From the NCBI RefSeq assembly GCF_027409185.1, contig NC_084463.1, forward strand, positions 157,096,369-157,160,368: 64,000 bases of DNA, given 5' to 3'. Source of the stretch: Cynocephalus volans. Lineage: Eukaryota; Chordata; Mammalia; Dermoptera; Cynocephalidae. Shown here piece by piece: positions 1 through 13,200 of this stretch (positions are counted from its first letter, which is position 1; each line of letters starts with the position of its first letter). The position numbers and the translations under genes are program-made. Below the pieces are notes generated by a model. The model did no database searches, was not told where the DNA came from, and worked only from the letters and a program-made list of their open reading frames with translations.

Positions 1-490
1 CATGTGGGGCCTTGGGAATGGAGTTGGAGAGCCCTGAGCCATTCCCACTGGAGGAGATTCTCAGCCAGGCATGCTGGCTTCCTCTTCCCACTCAAGACAC
101 CTCTCCTGCCTTCCCCTGACCTGTACCCATCCTCCAAGCCAGCCAATCTTCTCAACCTTCTAGGCCCTTCTCAAGTGCTGCTAACCTCCAAAAGCCTTTC
201 CTGATCACCCTCTTTCCAATCTCTTATAGGTTTTGCTTTTCTTTTTAAAGAAAGAACATGGGATGAAGTTTTATTTAGCTTATTAATGAGGGATTCAGCA
301 GCATGAAGATGGCTCCCAGGAGAATTTGAGAAAGAGGGTATTTATGCAGATTTGAAAAAATGAATGTTAGAATAAGATTGGTAGGTCAGATACAAAACCG
401 GTATTGTCCTCCAGGCCAAAAATCCTTTGGAATTATCTTTTCTACCAGAGAGAAATCATTTGTACTCAACTTGACAAAAATCTACAAGTT

Positions 491-577
491 TTTTGTGACA
501 CCAAGGTCAAGGGTTCAGTTCCCCCTACTGGCCAGCCGCAAAAAAACAAAACAAAAACAAAAACAAAAACAAACTAC
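491..577 (+). repeat. tRNA-derived SINE, 3' part with (AAAAC)n tail
   Basis: It contains a B-box-like GGTTCAGTTCC followed by CTACTGGCCAGCCGC and a tail of AAAAC units. The A-box half is missing. The same family as the copies at 21105-21206 and 29430-29515. Confidence 0.7.
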
Positions 578-644
578 AAACTGACATGGAGCTTCACAGA
601 CCCAGCAGCCTTCAATCAGTAGTCAACAGAAAGTCAGATACATC

Positions 645-868
645 AAGAGGTGGGAAACTACAGCCTGCGGGCCAAAGCCAGCCCTCCATTTGTTTCTGTT
701 AATAAAGTTTTATTGGAACCCAGCCACACTCATTTGTGTATTTGTCATACATGGCTGCTTTCCTTGTACATTGGCACGGTTGAGTGGTTGTGTCGTTACG
801 ACAGTCTTTATGGCCTGCAAAGGTGAAAGTATTTCAACTTTACAGAAAATGTTTGCTAACCCATGATG
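645..868. mobile_element. Non-autonomous hAT-type DNA transposon fossil
   Basis: It begins GGGAAACTACAGCCTGCGGGCC and ends TTTGCTAACCC, recognisable as the mammalian repeat whose ends read GGCAAACTnnGG and which carries AATAAAGTTTTATTGGAAC. The family was assigned by memory; the exact name is uncertain. Confidence 0.6.
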
Positions 869-877
869 TCTCATAGG

Positions 878-1640
878 TGTTTTTCTTTTTCAGGTTTTTT
901 ATTGTCATAAAATACACAAAACATAAAATTTACCATCGTAATCATTGTTAAGTGTATAGTTCAGTGGTATCAAGTACATCCGTATTTTTGTGTAACCACT
1001 GCCACCATCCATCCATCTCCTGAACTCTTCTCATCTTGCAGAACTGAACCTCTGTATCCATTCAACAGTAACTCCCCACTTCCTCCTCCCTGAGTCCCTG
1101 GGAACCACCATGCTACTTTCTGTCTCTGAATTTGACTAAGTGGACTCATGCAGTATTTGTCTTCATGTGACTGCCTTATTTCACTTAGCATAGTGGCCTA
1201 AAGATTCATCCACATATAGCATATGTCAGTTTGTTTTCTTTCCAAGGCTGAATAATAAGGCTTCCATTTTACGTATGCACCACATTCTGCATGTCCATTC
1301 ATCTGTCAATGGACCCTGGGTTGTACATTTTAGCTTTTGTGAGCAATGCTGCTATGAACATGGGTGTACAAATATCTCTTCAAGATTCTGATTTCACTTC
1401 CTTTGGGTAAATACCCAGAAGTGGAATTGCTGGATCACGGGGTAATTCTATTTTTAACTTTTTGAGGGATCACCACAGTTTTGCACAGCAGCTGCACCAT
1501 TTTGCTTTCCCAGCAGTGGTACATGAGGACTCCAGTTTCTCCACATCTTCGCCAACACTTGCCATTTTCTGGGTTTTTGTTTGTTTGTTTGTTTGTTTTA
1601 CAGTGGCCATCCTAATCTCATAGGGGTTTGTACCTGCTAC
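878..1640 (-). mobile_element. L1 3'-end fragment
   Basis: It shares long blocks with the fragments at 24439, 29598 and 57749, for example TTTCACTTAGCATA, GGCTGAATAA and CTATGAACATGGGTGTACAAA. T-rich sequence at its left end indicates that the element's own 3' end points left, so it is on the - strand. It includes a (TTTG)n run at 1577-1600. Confidence 0.7.
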
Positions 1641-4157
1641 CTACCCCACCTACTCCAGACACTTTGCCTCACAGTCTCTTGTGTCCTCAGGCCAACAAGA
1701 TGGTCAGATCTTGCAGGCATGTCCAATCATCTCCGCATCCCCCAAGATGACAAACCAGCACATTTGTCATCTTGAATGACCCCTGATTTCCAGGAGCTTA
1801 CACTCTATGCAGGTCAGGTTGTAAAAGTCTACATATGCCCCAAAGAGGAAGGGAAGAGCATCAAGCTGGCCATGACTGGGAGTACCTTAGGGCCACGGGT
1901 AGGGGATGGTATGGTTGCTTCCAGCTGGGGGCTGGAGGGTGCTTCCAGATGGTAGCTTTTGGACTGAAACTTGAAGAGTAGCCATGTACCCGGGAAGAGG
2001 AGGAAGTGAATAGAGGATGCTCTAGGGGAGGGAATGGCTTGATTCCCACCAAGGCAGGCAAGCATTAGGTAGCTCTCAGAACCAGAGTCATCAAGTCTGG
2101 TTGGAGTGGTATTTGCACGTGGGAGCATTGGGACATAAACCAAGACAGGAGGCCTGAAGCCTGACTGGAGATGGAGATTTGGAAGGACTAGTGACAGCGG
2201 GTGGGTGGTAGTCAGAGTCCTCTGTTAGGTCCGTTTGCCCTTCCATAACAATGATCAGCTGGCCCCCAGCTGTGCCTACCCACTCCCCAGCCGTTCAGTC
2301 TTGGTTCTACCGCCTTAAAGCAACTAGCATCCTTGCTCCTCATGTCGTGCCTGAACATCGTGGCTGCAATTGGCTCCCTGCCTCTGGACTCTGCCATCTC
2401 CATCAAACTGCACACTATCTGCCCCACAGTTATCTCAAAAACTCATCTCTGCTCCCACAACACCCTTCAAAGCCTCTTCACTTCCTCTTTGCTCAGAGAT
2501 AAAGCACCCACTGCTTAGAAGGGCAGTGCAAGGATTGGCCTACCCTATTGTCCCAGCCTTGGCTCCAGTCGGCCGCCTTCTGTCCCCTGCGTTTCAGGGC
2601 TGCTGGATACCCCCATTTCCCGAGCACGCTCACACTGTGCCCTTCCTGGTCTTCAAGGCCCAGCTCCAGGGCTCCTCACTTGCAACTCCAGCCATCCGGA
2701 AGTCCTCACCCTGTCCTCCCAGTTGCCATGGGCCATTCAAGTTTCCTGTTGTAGTGTCCACCATGCAGGCCTGTTGTAGGGGAAGGTACGTGGAGTGGAA
2801 ATCTGAAGACTGGAGTCTAATCCAGGCTCTCCTGCCAGCTGGCTTTTTCTTTTGGGCAAATCACTCCACGTCTTTTTTTCTCCGTGTTTAGAGAAAAAGG
2901 AAATTGGGCCAGGTCATCTGGAAGTTTCCATCTATAAGTAAAATTCCATGATCATCAGCTACTTGTTTTCTCCTTATTTCCCCTGCTAGACTGGATGTCC
3001 TTTAGGGCAGAGACTAATTTATTCTCGGATTCCTGCTCCCAGCACCAAGTGTAGTAAACCCAGTGTAGTACAGTATAAAATACTGGGTAAGTGAGTATCC
3101 CACGTGGTGAGTGCTCAGGACAGGGGTCTTGGATGAGTGAAATAATTTCAAGTGTTTTCTCTGCATTGGGCTGCTGTCCCTGGGTAGCTTTGGGGCCTCA
3201 CAATGTTTTCTGTGCCTTGCTCATGACATGCCCTCTATCTAGAACGCCGTCTTTCCTCCCCACTTTCCATCTGCAAACTGCTCCTAATCCTCAAAGCCAA
3301 CATCAATGCCATCGCTGAGGCCTCCCACACACGCTCCTCTGCCCCTGAGCTTCTGCGGCGCTGTGGCACTGATCACGTTGTACCTGGATCAGCAGCGTTT
3401 TGTCTTCTTCACTGGACTGTGAACACCTGAGGGACATGATCATCTCTTCCTTGTCATCACTGACCCTCCTGGGCACTTGCCAGCTATTCTCAAGGAGAGG
3501 AGTCTGTGGCACTGAGTCTAAGAGAGTGTTGTGTCCATGGGGCATTCAGAACGCTTTGCTTCCATTCTGGCTGCTCAAGGTCTCGGGACCTAGTGTCACA
3601 GAGCCGAGGCCCAGTGCCTCAGCAGTGGGGTGACATTAACCCCTACCTCCCCATTTCCTCTCTACTTGTCCTCCTAGCCACAGCTGAGAGGCTCTAGCTG
3701 AAGCCATCACCCTCCAGGAGCTGCTTCTCTGCCACAGCCCTGGGTTTCCGGACAAGTGTGGTAACTGCCTCCAGCTGCTCCTGCTGGCACTTGGCCCTTG
3801 GCCGTTGGCAGGGACAGTTCACTGTGTCTGGGAGGTGAGGGGAGGCTCACCTGCTGTTGGAGCTCCAGGGAGTGAGCCTGAACTAATGTGGAGGCCAATT
3901 CCCCCACTCGAAAGCCTTTGTGATCAGCACAACTTCCTTCTGGGGACGGGGAGGCTGGGGCTGCAGTCTGGACTACCACGCTGGACAGTGAGACATTATC
4001 CGAAAACAGACAAAATGACGCAGCCTGCCCCAGAGGGGCTCCAGGCGTGGGGAATGGAGGAAGCAGAGAGGCCGGGGCAGGGACACACTTTGGAGGCAGT
4101 CGGTAAGCGGAGATCAGGGTGGTGCCGAGAAGGAGGCTGGGGGAGTAGGGCAGATCA

Positions 4158-4210
4158 CGGCAGTTCCCAAACCCAGCTGGGCATCAGAATCACCGGGAGA
4201 CCTTCATTTT
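4158..4210. repeat. Short MER5-like fragment
   Basis: The stretch CATCAGAATCACC with flanking CCCAAACCCAGCTGGG resembles the end of MER5-type hAT elements. Only about 50 bp remain. Confidence 0.4.
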
Positions 4211-7200
4211 GTTTTATGAGATAGTGTATATTCTTATATGTAATTCATTCAAGTTGCCTTTTCTGTAGAGCCATAAATAAAAGAGATGAATAGTCATACC
4301 TTAAAAACAAAAAACAAACAAATAAAAAAATCCGATTGACAGGGAAAGAGCAAGCAGATTTATCCATCTACCTGAGGTCCAAGTGGGTTCAGTATGTGAC
4401 ACATATGGACAAAGGCAAGGAGTGATGGTTGAAGAGTGCGTTCAGGGAGGAAAACCCCCGAATTTGCAAGTCAAGACTGTGGTATCACACAGAGGCCATG
4501 GGGTGTGTGGTCAGGGCCTGTGGTGAAAGAAGCAAGACTTGACCGCATGAGTTGGAACTCAACAGAGATAAGGAAGTCCCCATGAATGTTCAGAGCCAGC
4601 TTCCAAGTCACCATACAAGAGTATAGAAGAGAAGCCTTTCGTTTGTTTAAACCACAGCCTCCTATGCTCTCGAATCAGCATCTTCAGAAGCAAAATGCTT
4701 CATTCCCAGTGTAGCCAGCCTGGCATGGGTCAGGTGTTGGCAGCCACAGGTAGACAAGGAACACTGATAGGAAGTATCAGTGACATCCCAGCACTGACAG
4801 GGAGCTAAGCCGTAGACCCAGGTCCATCAATTAGCTATGTGATCTCCAGAGGCTTATTTCAAATTTCTTTTCATCTTTATTTCTTCATCTGATCAAAATA
4901 GAGATTACACCTGCCATAAGGCTTTGATGTAGGGATGATGTTTGTGGAGGTGCTTTGTAAACGAACACCTGGCCTGCTGCCCCTTGTCTGTGGGCCCAGG
5001 GGCTGTTGACTCTTCTGCCTGCGCTAATCATTAAGCCTCAGGAGGAGATACGTGTATGTTTGTGATTCATGGGGAAGCGAGGGGGGCCAGGGATGGCGTG
5101 GTGGCGCACGCCTGAGGCCAGATGCCCACACCCTCTCAGGTGACACCGACAAAGTCCACCTGATTTGGGTTCCTCAGGCCACCAGTAACATGTCTGATTC
5201 CCTACCATGGTAGTCCTGCCCAGAAAAAAGACAGGGCACAAATGCCCCAGCCGTGGGCACAAGGTTTCTGCAGGTGCAGGGTGTCAACACCCTTCCAGCG
5301 TCCAGCCTCACATGCAAGGACAGATTGTCCAACACTGACTGCCCTGAAAGTCTGGGCCACAGAATTCCAGAAGCAAAGAGGGCACTAGGGACCTCACTGC
5401 TGAGATAAAGACATGTAGGTTCACAGAGGAAAGTGGCTTTCTTAAGGTCACAGAACAAATTGGTGTCAGAGCCTGTGGTTGCCAGAAAACTTCCCCTCAC
5501 TGAACTGAAGTCTGGCTGGAGAAGGACACAAGTTAGGATCGGAGAGAGGGCAAACATTCTTTCCTGGAGGCCAAGTGCGCCACAGCAGAAGAGAGATGGG
5601 CCCCATATCTGGGGAGTCTGTGGCTTCTCACCAAGTGAACCCATGACCTCTCATCTCTGACCCCTTCAACACAGTGAGATAAATTCACGGAATGTTCAGA
5701 CAAGCAAACAGAGGGGACAGGTGGCATTCTTTCCAAGCTGGCACTTTCTGTGCCGGGTAAGGGCCAGGAACAAAGGCCCCGCTGTTGGGTCCACTCCAGG
5801 GGATCCAAGCTAAGCCTGGGCCATCTCAGGTCAAGGACTATTTCAAGGTTTGTTTCATTGATGTCATTTTGCTGCCCTCCACTTGGTCCTCCTAAACTCC
5901 AGCACCCTTGGGTGAACCCATTTGTTGGCTCTATCTGAAGTGTGGCAGCAGGGGCCCCAGGAAACAGCCCAGATCCCTGCAGCAGCCTGGGCCTCTCCCC
6001 AGAGTGAAGAACACCTGGCTTGTCAAGAACTTTGGTGGTAGCTCGGCAGCATGAGCATGTCAGCTGGGGCCCGCGGCAGGCCAGTCCAGGAACCCCTGGC
6101 TGCTGGCTCAGAAAGAGCACTTCAGGAAGCGTCCGTGCCCAGCAGCCTTGCACATCTTGTCTTTCCAAGGCTGAGGCTAGCCTTGCTCCTGGAAGAACCT
6201 CCCAGGACTGAGAACAATCATTCTTCCTGCTTCTCCACCACCACTCTAGCATTAGAGTAAAATGCTCTTTGACAGACAAGGGCATTTCCCTTTGAGGGGT
6301 CTCCAGGAGGCATTTGAGAACAGGCAAAGGGGAAAGACCCCTGAGCCTGGGAGTCTGGAGACCTGGGTCCTAACTCTTGCTGGATGACCTTGAAGCAAGT
6401 CAATCTCTGGGAATCATCTTGTAAAATGAGGGGGAAGCCAGCTGGCCTGGCTGCCCCACAGGTGGTTTGAAAATCAAATGAGAAGTCAGCAGAAGTGTTT
6501 TACAAAGTGTAAAGCCCCATCCCAAAGGCAGGGAACACCACTGCTGGTCACCTTCCGCCCACCCTTGCCCTGGCGCCTCTGCCAGTCCTCAGGGCCCTAG
6601 CACCTGCTGACCCTCTGCACAGAGCACCGGGCAAAACTGTGTGGAAGCAGAAGGTAGTACTCCAGGACTTTCGAACCTCATAGGTCAAAACCGAACGCGT
6701 ACTTTCCTCCCCAAATCTGCTGATTCCCTAGTCTTCTCTCTCTGACTAGTGGCACCTCCATCTACAGCCTGTACATCCAGTCTAGCAGATTCGGAGGCCA
6801 GGGCCTGCAGGAAGTGAACCAAGCAGAGAGCCACTGATTTTCGGAGGATTCCCAAGGCTGGAGAGTTTTCAGGGGAAGGACCCCAACAATTGGGACTTCA
6901 TTGCTCTGGTGCTTATAGAGGAAGGGGAGAGTCGGGGGGAGGAAGAGCCTTGTCTGAGAGAGGAGGAACAGTTAGGGAAGAGGGGAGGGCCCTGTAGGGG
7001 GCACACCCTGAGGTTAGAGAAGAAGGGATTAAGGAATCAGGAGAGCAGATGGGAGGTACAGACACTTGGGAACCACGACCTGCACCCTACAGCAAAGGAT
7101 TGCTTAAATCTTCAGTGTTTTGTTTGAAGAGTTGAGTGGGCCAATATTTGGAACTGGGCGAGAAATGAACAGTACACCCTTCCCAGGTGTAATGATCCCC

Positions 7201-10200
7201 CAGTGCGCATTTGTGATACTCTCCTTGAGGACTACTGGGCATTAAGGACCACTTCCAACAAACGGCCACCCTACTGGAAAAATAGTAAAATCAGTGATGC
7301 CTACCTTACCCCCTAGATATCTAGGCCTACTCACAAATTGCTTTTACAAGTCTGCAATGAGGTAAGTACAGGAGTTGAGAGTAAGTGTTTAGAAATGTTT
7401 ACAGTAATTTAATAGAGTGATTTTATGCCTATCAACTCTAATAAAATCTGGTTTTGGCTATTGTATTTTTTTTGCATTTCATTTTTCTAATGATTCATTT
7501 TTATTGCATTTTATGAATGTGTTGATCTGTGATAGATTGGATATTGAGGAAAAATAAAAAGCTATTCTTTCATCACTGATAGTTTGAAAAACATGGTATA
7601 GAGTTTGCAAACCTCCCACCTCCCACACACAGCATGGAAGGTGTTTGACCTCAGGATTAACAGAAAGAAAAACAACATGTAGTTAGAGCCCAAAGGTCTC
7701 TCTTTTAGCCTTGGGCAGACCAGTCTCAAGGTCATCCAAGCCTGGCTCCTGGGTGGCTTCCTGACTCGTGCTTTGTCGCAGGAGGAATGGTTCCTAAGCC
7801 ATGGGTGTGCAGAGTGGCTACGTGTGCCTTTCACTTGGAGGCTTGTCCAATCATATGTTGACAGACCAGCTGGGGATCCTGAAGATCATGTAACTCCCCA
7901 CCCCCCGACCCTGCATTGTACAGCTGGGGAATCTGAGACCCAGGAGGATGATGTCTTGTTTATTTTCCTGTATCCAGTGCCCAGGAGGGTACCTGTCACA
8001 GAGTACCCATGGGGTTCCATCAGTGAAGCAGAACCTCTGTAGGAGGTTTATCACAGGGATCAGATCTCCCTTGCTGGTGAGAGCTGGTTAATTAGTCTGT
8101 GCAAGGGTTATCTCTGTGTCTCTGCTGGATCTGAGGTCAGCTGGGCCAGGCAGGGAGGGAAGACAGATGTGAAGTGGAGAAGACAAAGGGCAAACTGAAA
8201 CCGCATCTGGCTCTCACCATCTGCAATTTTGATGATGCGGGTGACCTGAGGGACAAACTGAGGACCCTCATCCCAGTGCCGCACACCAGGCTCAGGAGAG
8301 GGATGACCTGCCAGCCCACTGGCTACCCCAGGCCAACAAGGTTAGCCAGCAGTCCAGTGACAGTGGGTGTGAGGTGCCCTGCACCTGCCCTATACAACCT
8401 ACAGAGCATAGCACGATGGCTGCGCTTCACTTCTACCTTCCAAATCTTGCACGCATTTCTCTCGTGGCCAACCCTAACCTGCGACCTATGGGCAAGGGAA
8501 TTCTGGGAAATGTAGTGCAACTTAGCTAATGCAACACACTTCAAAGCCACACTTGTCCTGGGGCACCCAGCAAGCAATCAAGAGGCAAAGCTGGAATGTG
8601 ACTGAGTGTCTTCTAACCCGAGGGCATGACTTTCCGTGCCACCACCCTTACTTCTGGTGAGCTTGACCAGCACCAGGGCCTCCAGGCAGGACAACCCCCT
8701 CCTCTGGTGAGAGTCCCATGGCTCAGTCTTCTTTCCCCAAAGCTCTCCCTGGAGGTCATTTCCACCAACGTTTAATGAGCACACAGCACATGCCCCACAT
8801 GGAGGATTCAATGCTGAGTGAGACTGAGCCTCTTCTCAACTCACAGGTTGGGTGGTGGAGATAGATATATAAATAATCTTGATGCTATGTATGTAAGAAG
8901 TGCTTTGGGAGCCCAGAGGAGGGGACTTCTGACTTTGCAGTAGAGGAGGGGATTCACCAACTGTCTTAAGGGCGAGTAGGAGTTGCGGGCAGACAAGGTG
9001 GGGAAGGGCCCTCTGGCCAGGAGACGAGCACGGACCAAAAGCCAGGAGAACTGGGAGGTGACGGCTGTGGGTGGGGAACATGGGAGCTATTCCACATGGC
9101 AGAAGGGTAAGAGACAGTGAAGTGAGGCAGGTGCCAGATCACGAAGGGGCAGATGCCGGTGCTAGGGGCAGAACTCTGGGCAGGAAAATGCAGGTGCAGG
9201 ACGAGGTCAGTGCTGGGTGTGGGGAAGGATAATTGTGGGGTGGGGTTGACTTGGAAGACTGGTGGGGTCTCTCTGAGGGCATGAGAGGGGTTGAATTTGG
9301 GGGCTTAGAGCAATGACAAACACAGACGAGGAAGCCTTGCCCTGTGCCCACACTGTGTCATAGCTGGGGACAGAAGGGAGGAGATCTGAGCCTGGCAGCC
9401 TCCCTAGCTTGGGGCGGACTCCTATGGGCATGAAGATGCTCAGCGTTTGCCAGTCAGCCATCCCAGTCTGGACAGGATTCCCAGATGACTCAGAGACCTG
9501 GCAGGCGATTTCTCCTGGCTGCCAGCACCGGGGATGGGCTGGCCCCTGGGCACACTGGCCATCTTCTCCATCGGCCACTTTGAAAGGGGAGGCAATGATG
9601 CCTCCAACTTGAAGCAACCCATCACCCTTGGAGAAAGCAGGACCACAGATGAGAACGGCATTTAGAGATCATCTACTCAAAACCAGTTTCTTTACAAGAC
9701 AGGAAAGAGCCCAGAGGGACAGGGTGAGCGCAATGAACTTGGGCCTCTTCTGCCCCCATTTGGGGTCCTTCTTACTATGCACACCAGTCATCTGGTCGTC
9801 CCCTGCTTCATTTGGCCTCCAGATCTAGATGGCTGGGGACATTAAATGGTGGTGCCAGGGCAGGGCATCGTCTCTCCTGGCGGCAGGACCCAAAGGCGAG
9901 GGATGCTGCTCTTCAGGCACTGGGACAGACTGTCCAAGGTCTGACAAGCCTTTGGCCTCATTGAGGCAATTGGTGACTGCTGTATTTTAGTGATACTTCA
10001 TATATTTAACCCAGGATTTGTGTGTATTTTCAATGAGAAGATGGATCCTAGACCATCTTGTTCTTAGAAACAGGAAACCTCTCAAATTTCCTAACTGCTG
10101 GGTGACTTTGGTCAAGCCAATCTCTGGGCCTCAGTTTTCTTGTCTTACAGGTACGACCAGATAGCTACCAAGCTGCCTCTCCACCAAGTAACGATGCACC

Positions 10201-13200
10201 TATGATCCTGTGGCATCTTTACCTGTGCCTCGGGCTGTGCGTTCTGCAGGCTCCTGCCCTGCACCCATGGGCACACTCCTGAGCTTTAGCCTGCTCCTGT
10301 AGCTGCCCGCAGCTCCCCGTTTTGGCAGTGCTTCCTCTGCCCCTCCTGACCCTCTCAAAGTTGGTCTCCCACCATCGGACTCAAGAGAATACCTCTCCCA
10401 CCTCACAACTGAGGTCAGGTTTTCTGATTCCAAAGTCAGTGCCTTATTGACATCAACTGAGAAAGACAACAGGACCTGATCCAACATCGCAAAATGTATG
10501 CATGTGTTTGAGCATGACACTTATGGAGTCAAGGCGCTCCAAAGTGTGTCAGAGTCTGGATCCGGATGGTTCCCCGTGCCCTTATCCTTTGCGATGTCTG
10601 GGTCATTTCCTCTCATCTGGGAATGTTTGCTCCTGTTTGCTTGGGGTAGGGTCTTGTGGGGCCTTAGCAAGCAAGTCTCCAGCCCCCAACCCCCAGTCTT
10701 TGGCTCATCACACAGCTAACTCTCTCACTGCTGGTGCCCAAGCCTGGTGTGACCTGAGGGAAGATATTTGAACATACCGAGAAGTGCACATTCCTTTAAG
10801 ATCCCCATTTTACTTCTGAGGAAATTGAAGTTCAGTGAAATTAAGTAATTGGCCTTACTGGGATTTGATTTTCAGGTCTCATTCCAAAGTACAATGTCTT
10901 TCCAAACTAGCATTACTCAGGCAGCTCATTTAACCCTTGTGAAGCTCAGTTTTCCCATTTGTAAAAAAGAGATACATACAATCCTGCTTGCCTAAAAGGG
11001 CTGTTGCAACAATCATTTGATATAATGGATAGAAAAGCACTTGTAAAATTGTTACAGATGTGAGTTAAATAAGGCATACACATCTGTATATAGATGGGAC
11101 ATCTATACACCTCTCTCACGTGGGAGCTGGAGGCAACTTAGCATCTCATCTAATCATCTGATTTCACCCGACATGAAACTAGTCTGGAAGCTGGGTGGTT
11201 GCAGAGCCAGGACTAGAGTTTGTCTTTTGGTTTCTATTCCAGAGCTCTTTTCCCAGGGGGCCTTCAGGAGTCAGCAGGGCTGGGCAGGGACTTGCTGTTG
11301 CACTCCATGGCTCTCCTTCCATGTGCTGTTCTTGCCCACCCCATCCCTACTACATTTTCTGAGCAGCAAAGAACCATGGAAGGTTGTGGGCAGGGAAAGT
11401 CACAGCGAGGGATGGGCTCTGTAAGATGACCTTGCAGCAGTGTGTGCGGTGGTTGGCTGTTGGGGAGCCTCAGCCAGAGCAGTAGCAGAGGCAACGGAAT
11501 GGGGGGGCAGGATAAAACACGACTGGAGGTAGGAGCTGCCGAACACAACAACTCTTTTGCAAGGGGGGGGAGGAGGGAGATGAGAAGCAGCAGAAGACTT
11601 TCTGGAATTCCGAGACCGCATGGCAGAAAGAACGGTGGAGTGACTGATAGACATGAAAGTTAAGAGGAAGGGCTGGTTTTTGGAAGGGAAGATGACAAAG
11701 TCAGTTTTGCACCAGAAGCAGTGAAGGTTAGACCTGGGTAGGCCCAAAGGCCCCTTATCATATGCCTTGTCATGAGGAATGAGGTCGTGAGGAGCAAGGA
11801 TAAGGACTACAATCTACTGACCAGACCTTGTGCAGGTGATTTAGTTCATTACTTGAAAATCCTTTGCACACCTACGCTGATCAACCCACAGGAGGGATCG
11901 TTATCATTACTATTAGAATTGGAGACTGGAATGATCCGAGAAATGAATGGGAGACAGAAGTGGACCCAGAGACGGCTGACTATTCGTTCATAAAATTTGA
12001 CAATGAATAGACTGTGAAAGATAGAGGGGATGGCTTGAGGAAGAAGCAACTTGGAAGATTTTTTAACAAGTAGAGATGACTTGGCCACATTTATCTACCA
12101 GGGACAGAAAGAGACGGAAGAGGCCAGAGAGGGCGGGCTGCTGGTCCTCTGCCTGCAGGTGCTCTGTGTCAGTATCACATTCCCTCTTGTTGCCCCGCCA
12201 GCTGCTGGATGGCCAAAGGGTTTCTCTCACTTCACTCTCCCTGTGATTACCCAGTCTCTGCTTCCGTCACCTGCCAGTCTCCCAGCAGACATCAGAGATT
12301 CCTTGTGAGGATGAGATGGAAAGGTCCCCTCACTCATTCAGTGGGGATTGGTGGCGTGGGCTCCATCTTTAACGGTCCTGTCTCCCAAAGCATCTCCCCA
12401 CTCGGCCCAGCCTTTCACACACTTGGCTGGCTGAGAGGGTCTGGGCTCCAAGCCACCCAGGCTGGCCTCTTTTGTTCCTGATAAAATGCAATCATCACAA
12501 CAAGGTCCTGGCAAGATCCCCAGGAAGCTGCGGTCCTGGGTGCTGCTTGGGCAGGGTGGGGGTGGGGGGATTCTGTGGGGCAGGAGGAAGCCATGGGAAC
12601 CTGGTCCCTCTCTGAGATCACTCCTTTTCCTAAGTGACTCTGGGGTCAGCTGGTTGCTGTGGGATTTTCTCTGAGGAAACAGTCTCATCAGTCCATCCAA
12701 GTAGAGAGAGCAGTGAATATAAGAGAAGCCAGAAGAGGGCAGGGCAAGACAGTATCCCACGTGGGGTCATCCTCCCAAAGCTCTCTCTTCCTTCAAGCTT
12801 TCTCCCCTCTCTCTCAACTGATCCAGCTGCTTCCCTGGTTTCTCCCTACATCCCAGCCCAGCCCCAACCTGCCTCCAGAGTTCTTTCTACCCCACAAATC
12901 TGATCACAGCACACTCCTGCTTTATGGAATTCCAAAGCTCCCACCTCCTCCATGGTAAAATCCTTCACCCTATCCTTGAGACAGGCCAGGCTTTTTCCGG
13001 TTTGACCCCTGCCCACCCCTGGCTCCACTGATGATTCCTCACTGCTCATTCATTCATTTGTGCCTTTGACAAATGTTTTTTCAGGGCCTACTCCGGCTAG
13101 TGCTGTGCTGGGACCTGCTGCCCTGTGCACACTTCTCACCTCCCCAAACACACTGCCTTTTAGGTCCTCGACGCCTCTCACATGCTCTTTTCTCAGCCTT

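Noticed and set aside
5533-6327. 264-codon - strand open frame upstream of FADS2
   Set aside because: No recognisable domain, no splice context and no CpG promoter; it looks like chance openness in moderately GC-rich sequence.
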